DNA of 10,733 nt. It comes from Planctomycetota bacterium. Lineage in GTDB: Bacteria; Planctomycetota; PUPC01; JABMSA01; JAUWKK01. Positions 7,286 through 10,733 of the stretch are shown piece after piece. Position numbers and translations under genes: made by a program. The stretch spans positions 1 to 10,733 of the forward strand of contig JAUWKK010000061.1 in assembly GCA_030614245.1 (NCBI GenBank), written 5' to 3'. How positions within the stretch are numbered: the first letter of the stretch is position 1; each line of letters begins with the position of its first letter. The notes beneath the pieces are model-generated. The model was not told where the DNA came from and did not search any database. It saw only the letters and a list, made by a program, of their open reading frames with translations.

Positions 7286-8314
7286 CTACCTCTGGAAGAT
7301 GGGCAGGTAGCCGTTGTGCACCTGCAGTGAGAGGCAGGCCATTGCCGTGCAGTATACGCTGCCGACGCTGCCGGTCCACGAGCCGTCGGGCTGCTGTTTC
7401 GCCAGCAGATCGGGCATGCCCCTGCGAAAATAATCCTGCCAGGCCTCGCCGCCGGCCTGGTACAGTGCCTGCGAGATATAGTACTGGCCGTAGTAGTAGT
7501 GCCCGGTTCGCCCGGGCAGGTTTCGTCTGAGATATTTGACTCCGCGCTCGGCCTCGGGGCAGCCGTATTCACCGGTGCCGTAAAGCGCGGTAACACCGGC
7601 GCCTGCGAGTGCGAGGGAGCCACCGCCACGGCTGCGCAGCATATAAGAGAATCTCCCGGATGGCTGGGCGCTTTTCTTGGTGTAATCGATCGCCCGCTGG
7701 ATAGTCTCCTTGGGCACCTTGATGCCGGCATTGCGAGCCGCTCGGAGCGCCTGCACCTGGCAGATGGTAACCGAGAGGTCGGAATCTCCCACCGGCGAAG
7801 GCTGATACCGCCAGCCGCCGTCGTCGTGCTGTGTGCGAATGATGCAGTCGATGGTCAGCTTCAACTTGCGGCCGAGCTCGCGGTTCGCGCTCATTCCGTA
7901 GGCTTCGGCCAGGCAGAGCGCGGCGAATCCGTGGCCGTACATGCGCGAGTTGATGCCGCCGATGTATCCGATTGGACGGTTGGGACGGTCGGCCATGCTC
8001 ACGTTGTTAAGGATGTACCTGATGCCGCTTTCCACCTGCTTGCCGTACCTGCCGCGTCCAGGAACGTTGCCGTTTGCCATGAGCGCGAGCGCGCACAGGC
8101 CGGTGATGCCCACGTGCCGGCTGTAGCTGCCGGAGCCGCCGCCCCAGGAGCCGTCGCGGTTCTGATTCGCGGCGATATAAGCCAGGCCGCTCTCGACGGA
8201 TGCGTCGAGCTTCCGCTGCAATGCGGCATCCGGGAGCGCCCGCTCGGCTTCCTCACCGGCGTGAGCCGTCGGCACGGCGATGACGATAAAAACAGCGAAC
8301 GTCAATAACTTCAC
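7286..8314 (-). CDS. Secreted squalene-cyclase/prenyltransferase-like repeat protein
   Basis: A 342-residue protein with a Sec signal peptide (MKLLTFAVFIVIAVPTAHA, cut after residue 19). The rest is an alpha/alpha-toroid of the terpene cyclase/prenyltransferase type: QW-like motifs at QNRDGSWGG (51-59), QHDDGGWRY (162-170) and QQPDGSWTG (307-315) alternate with helices such as ITGLCALALMANG and GHGFAALCLAEAYG. At the position of the squalene-hopene cyclase DxDD acid motif it has GDSDLSV (176-182), which lacks the last Asp, so cyclase chemistry is doubtful. The zinc ligands of protein prenyltransferases are also not evident. The GTG start at 8314 is preferred over the longer frame because AAGGAG lies 5 nt before it and it exposes the signal peptide. 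It ends in YLPIFQR. It is probably an extracytoplasmic binding or scaffold protein; whether it binds an isoprenoid is open. Confidence 0.88.
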   Translation of the reverse strand: MKLLTFAVFIVIAVPTAHAGEEAERALPDAALQRKLDASVESGLAYIAANQNRDGSWGGGSGSYSRHVGITGLCALALMANGNVPGRGRYGKQVESGIRYILNNVSMADRPNRPIGYIGGINSRMYGHGFAALCLAEAYGMSANRELGRKLKLTIDCIIRTQHDDGGWRYQPSPVGDSDLSVTICQVQALRAARNAGIKVPKETIQRAIDYTKKSAQPSGRFSYMLRSRGGGSLALAGAGVTALYGTGEYGCPEAERGVKYLRRNLPGRTGHYYYGQYYISQALYQAGGEAWQDYFRRGMPDLLAKQQPDGSWTGSVGSVYCTAMACLSLQVHNGYLPIFQR

Positions 8315-8393
8315 TATAGCTCCTTGCTTCGATATATCAATTCTACAGCGGATAATGTCGCATGGCAAGGCATTTCTCGCGATTGCCGGCAAT
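8315..8393. other. 79-nt spacer between DUF218 and cyclase-like genes
   Basis: Apart from the ribosome site at 8320-8325 I see no hairpin with a U-run and no good promoter. The segment is compatible with co-transcription of the two minus-strand genes. Confidence 0.5.
8320..8325 (-). promoter_or_regulatory. Ribosome binding site for the GTG start at 8314
   Basis: The minus strand reads AAGGAG, then ctata, then GTG. This site decides the start: the same frame stays open 26 codons further upstream, but those residues (MPAIARNALPCD...) have no signal-peptide character and no ribosome site. Confidence 0.8.
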
Positions 8394-9407
8394 TCATGCC
8401 GGTTGGACGGGATGTTTCGGTTGAACGTAGTAGTAGAGCCAGGCGGCCAGTTCGCGAAGAATGTAATAGTGCCGCCGTCTCAATGACCGGGTTTCGCGGG
8501 CGGGTACGGTGTAAACCGCCAGCCCCGCTCGCCGGCTGATGAGCTTGATCCGCGAGAGATGATAACCGTGGCTGACCATCAGGAACCGGCGCCAGCCGTG
8601 CTTTCGGCCGAGTTCTGCGGCGTTTTCTATTGTCGATCTCGTGTCTATGCCGCCTTCGTCAAGCAGGATAGCGCCGTCGGGCACGCCCAGGTCGAGCGCG
8701 ACGGCCCGCATCGCCTGCGGCTCGCTGACGGGCGCCGCAGGATTCCGCCCCCCGGAGAACACGATCCGTTTCGCCAGACCTTCGTGATAGAGCTCGCAGC
8801 CGGTGCGGACGCGGTCGTAGAGCGCCAGCGACGGCCGGCCGTCGGGCCGCACGCCTGCTCCGTAGACTATGATGACATCAGCAGGCCTGCGGTAGTCCGT
8901 TGCACCGAAAGTCCCAACCTGCGCCAGCAGACACAACACCGCAACCGCGCCTCCCAGCGCCGGCCGCAACAGCACACGCCACGCCGTCGAGGCCCGCGAA
9001 ACCACCGGTTCCGGGCGAATCGACCATCCCAGCAGCGCTGCCGCAAACAGCAGACTCACCGGCACAGGCAGCGCCGTACGCAGCCGGCCGGCCAGTATCA
9101 GGGCATAATAACCCCACGCATCCAGCAGGCAGCATAAGCCGACGACAGCGACAATGCATCGGGCGGCCCAACGCGTCCGTTCGCCAAGTCGCCGATATCC
9201 GAATACGCCGGTTGCGAAGGCAGCCAGCAGGCACCAGGCAGCCGCCGAGGGCAAGCGGCTGAGATTGATCCATATCCAGTTGCCGTCGTAACGCGAGGAA
9301 ATCGCACCCAGCACGAGATTGGCGCAGGCAAAGGCCGCCAGCGTGTGGACGGTCAAATCGCACAGCAGGCGCAGTATTATCCGCGCGATTCTCAGACTTC
9401 TTGCCAT
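8394..9407 (-). CDS. YdcF/SanA-like DUF218 membrane protein
   Basis: A 337-residue protein. Residues 1-168 contain about five transmembrane helices (roughly 10-35, 52-71, 83-103, 114-132 and 148-167). Residues 175-337 are a DUF218 domain: VIIVYGAGVRPDGRPS (178-193), IVFSGG (215-220), SEPQAM (228-233), DTRSTIENA (255-263) and SHGYHLSRI (279-287) correspond to the family's conserved blocks. Family members (YdcF, SanA, ElyC) act at the cell envelope; ElyC is linked to undecaprenyl-phosphate-dependent polymer synthesis, but the chemistry of the domain is not settled. The ATG at 9407 is preferred to a GTG at 9434 because it begins directly before the first basic/hydrophobic helix; GAGAAG is a modest ribosome site. 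It lies 79 nt upstream of the squalene-cyclase-like gene on the same strand and is probably co-transcribed with it. Confidence 0.9.
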   Translation of the reverse strand: MARSLRIARIILRLLCDLTVHTLAAFACANLVLGAISSRYDGNWIWINLSRLPSAAAWCLLAAFATGVFGYRRLGERTRWAARCIVAVVGLCCLLDAWGYYALILAGRLRTALPVPVSLLFAAALLGWSIRPEPVVSRASTAWRVLLRPALGGAVAVLCLLAQVGTFGATDYRRPADVIIVYGAGVRPDGRPSLALYDRVRTGCELYHEGLAKRIVFSGGRNPAAPVSEPQAMRAVALDLGVPDGAILLDEGGIDTRSTIENAAELGRKHGWRRFLMVSHGYHLSRIKLISRRAGLAVYTVPARETRSLRRRHYYILRELAAWLYYYVQPKHPVQPA

Positions 9408-9439
9408 GATGGCTTCTCTATTTGACAGATGCACTTACT

Positions 9440-9468
9440 ATTGTAATGCGCGGCAAGAGAAAAATAAA
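9440..9468 (-). promoter_or_regulatory. Candidate promoter of the DUF218 gene
   Basis: The minus strand has TACAAT (9440-9445, five of six to TATAAT) and, 17 nt upstream, TTTATT (9463-9468, three of six to TTGACA) in an AT-rich stretch that stands out from the GC-rich surroundings. Transcription would begin about 25-30 nt before the ATG at 9407. Confidence 0.35.
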
Positions 9469-9562
9469 AGGGATCGATGCCGGCGGGATGCAGCAGCGCA
9501 GATTGGAGGCCTGCAACCGCATCACGGCAGGGGCTCGCGGCCTGATTCTTCGGCCCCGGATG

Positions 9563-9591
9563 TTGATTCAAACCCTGTTGTGGTGTAAATT
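9563..9591 (+). promoter_or_regulatory. Likely promoter of tRNA-Ser
   Basis: TTGATT (9563-9568) and TAAATT (9586-9591) are separated by exactly 17 nt, each matching the sigma-70 consensus at four of six positions. Transcription would start near 9598, giving a leader of about 30 nt that contains the first palindrome before the mature tRNA 5' end at 9627. Confidence 0.5.
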
Positions 9592-9607
9592 AGAGTCAAC
9601 GCCATCA

Positions 9608-9625
9608 GCCCGCCATTGGCGGACA
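9608..9625. repeat. Palindromic repeat, copy 1 (upstream of tRNA)
   Basis: The 18-nt sequence gcccgccattggcggaca recurs exactly at 9742-9759. Its core CCGCCA-T-TGGCGG is a perfect palindrome with a one-base centre. This copy ends 1 nt before the tRNA acceptor stem and would form a hairpin in the precursor leader. Confidence 0.9.
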
Positions 9626-9626
9626 A

Positions 9627-9716
9627 GGAGGGGTGGCTGAGCGGTCGAAAGCGATGGTCTTGAAAACCATTGGGGGTTTACGCCTCCCGTGGGTTCGAAT
9701 CCCACCCCCTCCGCCA
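9627..9716 (+). tRNA. tRNA-Ser, anticodon TGA
   Basis: The acceptor stem GGAGGGG (9627-9633) pairs with CCCCTCC (9706-9712), followed by discriminator G and an encoded CCA (9714-9716). The anticodon stem ATGGT/ACCAT (9654-9658 and 9666-9670) encloses the loop CTTGAAA with anticodon TGA at 9661-9663, which reads UCA-type serine codons. The T arm is GTGGG-TTCGAAT-CCCAC (9689-9705). A long variable arm (9671-9688, gggg.../...cccc-like stem) is typical of type II tRNAs. TGGCTGAGCGGT at the D arm is the usual serine tRNA form. It is the only RNA gene that I see in the window. Confidence 0.98.
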
Positions 9717-9741
9717 GCGCTAGGCTGCGCGTATCGAGTCT

Positions 9742-9759
9742 GCCCGCCATTGGCGGACA
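9742..9759. repeat. Palindromic repeat, copy 2 (downstream of tRNA)
   Basis: An exact 18-nt copy of 9608-9625 in the same orientation, 134 nt further on and 26 nt after the encoded CCA. It lies between the tRNA and the DUF4384-like gene. No T-run follows, so it is not an obvious Rho-independent terminator. Confidence 0.9.
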
Positions 9760-9776
9760 GGCAGCGGCGAGGCCAA

Positions 9777-10346
9777 ATGCACGGACAGAACCCCAGCAGG
9801 CGATCGAGGCTGCCGGTTGCCATCGCGGCAATCGCCGCAGCGGCGCTATGTCTATTCTATCTCGTTCCTCGCGGTGAACCCATTCGGATGGCTGTCACCG
9901 TGGCCCCGAGCGACGGCGACCCGTTCGGCGCCGAGGATCCTGTCGAGAAAAGGCACATCAAGCCCGGCGGTAAGTTCCGCATACTGCTCGAGCCCGACCG
10001 GCGTGCGTACGCGCTGATCTATCGCATCGGTCCCGCTGCATCCCCGGATGAACTGTGGCCCGACCCTGTCGTGAAGACTTGGCCGGAACTGCCCCCGGGC
10101 CGCAAGACGCCCACGCCGAATGAGCCGAAATGGTTCGATCTGCGCGATAACGAGGATCGCGGCGAATCCGCGCTGCTGATCGCATGGTCGGATGCCCCCC
10201 TGAGCAAACGCGTTTCTCTGTGGTGGCACATCTGTAGGATATGCGAGGCAGGCGGGAAATCGCGCGAGGAGAAGATTGAAGATGTCCGCCGTCAACTGGC
10301 CAGTATCGCCGACGGTGTGCAGGTGATTACTTTCCGGCATGAATGA
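9777..10346 (+). CDS. Membrane-anchored protein, possible DUF4384-like domain
   Basis: A 189-residue protein. A basic N-terminus (NPSRRSRLP) precedes one transmembrane or signal helix (residues 13-30). Residues 57-140 resemble DUF4384: IKPGGKFRILLEPDRRAYAL (61-80), a WPD at 94-96, and a later WFDLRDNEDRGESALLIAWS (119-138), matching that family's pattern of G-x-x-V/F-x-F...Y-L-Y...LFPN...G-x-E-x-x-L-x-x-S. The last 30 residues form a charged helix and end in VITFRHE. The frame is open back into the tRNA, but that part cannot be coding; ATG 9777 directly precedes the basic/hydrophobic segment and has GAGG at 9769-9772, a 4-nt spacing that is a little short. The domain assignment is tentative. 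I see no partner gene in the window. Confidence 0.72.
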   Translation: MHGQNPSRRSRLPVAIAAIAAAALCLFYLVPRGEPIRMAVTVAPSDGDPFGAEDPVEKRHIKPGGKFRILLEPDRRAYALIYRIGPAASPDELWPDPVVKTWPELPPGRKTPTPNEPKWFDLRDNEDRGESALLIAWSDAPLSKRVSLWWHICRICEAGGKSREEKIEDVRRQLASIADGVQVITFRHE

Positions 10347-10387
10347 TGCGCGGCAAGGTGGCGGGGCTGGAGTCCCGTGTGTGTTCA

Positions 10388-10410
10388 GCGACGCAGGAAG
10401 CGACGCAGGA
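10388..10410. repeat. Short direct repeat, period 12
   Basis: The 11-nt unit gcgacgcagga occurs at 10388-10398 and again at 10400-10410, separated by one base. It is the first element of the repeat-rich tail. Confidence 0.75.
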
Positions 10411-10423
10411 GCTGCCTGCCTAT

Positions 10424-10570
10424 GGAGGGGCTACAGCCCTGCGCCCCTTCAGGGCGGCATCTGTCCGTGGCGCCCTGCGCTGGCTTGTAGCCCCGTAAGG
10501 GGCGAAATAGAACAGCCCACGGCAACGCCGTGGGTATAGATCGTGAAATTGCAGAAGCCCTGAAGGGGGT
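10424..10570. repeat. Mosaic of short palindromes
   Basis: Four hairpins are packed into about 150 nt. They are GCCCTG/CAGGGC (10436-10441 and 10450-10455), GCCCC-GTAA-GGGGC (10490-10503), CCCACGGC-AAC-GCCGTGGG (10516-10534, eight perfect pairs), and a terminal segment in which gccctgaagggg (10557-10568) is the exact inverted copy of 10444-10455. CAGGGC at 10450 can also pair with GCCCTG at 10472-10477, giving alternative folds. From memory, very similar 'ccccgtaaggggcgaaatag...cccacggcaacgccgtggg' elements are dispersed between genes in planctomycetes and other phyla. It is a non-coding repeat; the frames through it are not genes. Confidence 0.8.
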
Positions 10571-10675
10571 GTGAATCGTAGGTACGTCACGCTTAGTCTC
10601 AAACGGTGCGAGTCGTTTCGGCGGCTCAAATCCTACCTGTGCGGGTCCGTCCCCGTACAGAAGTCGCTGCTCGAA

Positions 10676-10691
10676 GCCGCCTGTCGGCGGC
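10676..10691. repeat. Perfect small palindrome
   Basis: GCCGCC-TGTC-GGCGGC forms a six-pair stem with a four-base loop. It sits 12 nt upstream of another hairpin at 10704-10725, and both look like parts of a second dispersed repeat that runs off the window. Confidence 0.7.
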
Positions 10692-10703
10692 CTACGCAGC
10701 CAG

Positions 10704-10725
10704 TGCGGTCTGGCAACAGACCGTA
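10704..10725. repeat. Hairpin repeat with GCAA loop
   Basis: CGGTCTG-GCAA-CAGACCG is a seven-pair perfect stem, extended by one G-T and one T-A pair, closed by a GNRA-type tetraloop. No T-run follows inside the window, so a Rho-independent terminator is not supported. Confidence 0.7.
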
Positions 10726-10733
10726 TCGAAGAG

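Larger units (their letters stand above)
9408..9626. other. Divergent intergenic region, DUF218 to tRNA-Ser
   Basis: The region separates the minus-strand DUF218 gene from the plus-strand tRNA. It holds an AT-rich patch (9440-9470) with a candidate minus promoter, a plus-strand tRNA promoter (9563-9591) and the first palindromic repeat (9608-9625). I see no gene in between; short frames here lack ribosome sites and family resemblance. Confidence 0.6.
10347..10733. other. Gene-free, repeat-rich tail
   Basis: No frame in this stretch combines a ribosome site, sensible composition and family resemblance. The content is the direct repeat, palindrome mosaic and hairpins listed separately, plus AAACG/CGTTT inverted arms near 10601-10618. 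It follows directly on the stop codon of the DUF4384-like gene, with no classic terminator. Confidence 0.65.

Noticed and set aside
9422..9449. Plus-strand TTGACA followed by TAATGC as a tRNA promoter
   Set aside because: The -35 box is perfect, but the spacer and -10 are poor and it lies about 180 nt before the tRNA; the pair at 9563-9591 fits better.
9608..9759. Prophage or integrative-element attachment sites around the tRNA
   Set aside because: The duplicated 18 nt is not part of the tRNA 3' end and no integrase is present in the window.
9633..9776. N-terminal extension of the DUF4384-like gene into the tRNA
   Set aside because: Those codons are tRNA-Ser and the palindromic spacer; the ATG at 9777 begins right before the membrane helix.
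9568..9831. Minus-strand frame with a VGFEPT...FKTIAFDRS-like translation
   Set aside because: It is the antisense reading of tRNA-Ser, a well-known false protein in annotations.
10339..10539. Plus-strand 66-codon frame after the DUF4384-like gene
   Set aside because: It runs through the palindrome mosaic and has no ribosome site or protein-like composition.
10388..10733. CRISPR-like array
   Set aside because: The repeats differ from one another and are not regularly spaced; no cas gene is present.

Overview
The window looks like chromosomal DNA from a GC-rich (roughly 60%) member of the Planctomycetota or a close relative. No phylogenetic marker is present, so this rests on gene content. 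The indicators are a very large DUF4175-type membrane coiled-coil protein followed by a small secreted Gln/Lys-rich protein, a secreted squalene-cyclase-like repeat protein, a DUF6599 protein beside a Tat-exported DUF362 protein, and intergenic DNA full of short palindromes.

Layout, right to left along the minus strand. A YdcF-like (DUF218) membrane protein (9407-8394) is followed by a secreted prenyltransferase/squalene-cyclase-like protein with a GTG start (8314-7286). A roughly 170-nt gap carries a decamer-based imperfect inverted repeat. A tight five-gene minus-strand cluster then runs to the left edge: the 1,288-residue DUF4175-like protein (7117-3251), the secreted Q/K-rich protein (3231-2695), a HEAT/TPR lipid-free secreted protein (2694-1819), a DUF6599-like protein (1803-910) and a Tat-exported DUF362 protein (913-44). 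Gaps inside the cluster are 19, 0, 15 and -4 nt, so it is almost certainly one operon.

On the plus strand, divergent from the DUF218 gene, lie a complete tRNA-Ser(TGA) at 9627-9716, framed by two copies of an 18-nt palindromic repeat, and a small membrane-anchored protein with a possible DUF4384-like domain (9777-10346). The last ~390 nt hold no convincing gene but a mosaic of hairpin-forming repeats.

Functionally, all seven minus-strand proteins carry a signal peptide, a Tat signal or membrane helices, so both minus-strand groups act at or outside the cytoplasmic membrane. None is an enzyme whose reaction can be named from sequence. The best candidate for an undescribed system is the five-gene envelope operon: a giant membrane-anchored coiled-coil protein, a small secreted partner with a conserved-looking C-terminal motif, a helical-repeat scaffold, and a translationally coupled DUF6599/DUF362 pair.
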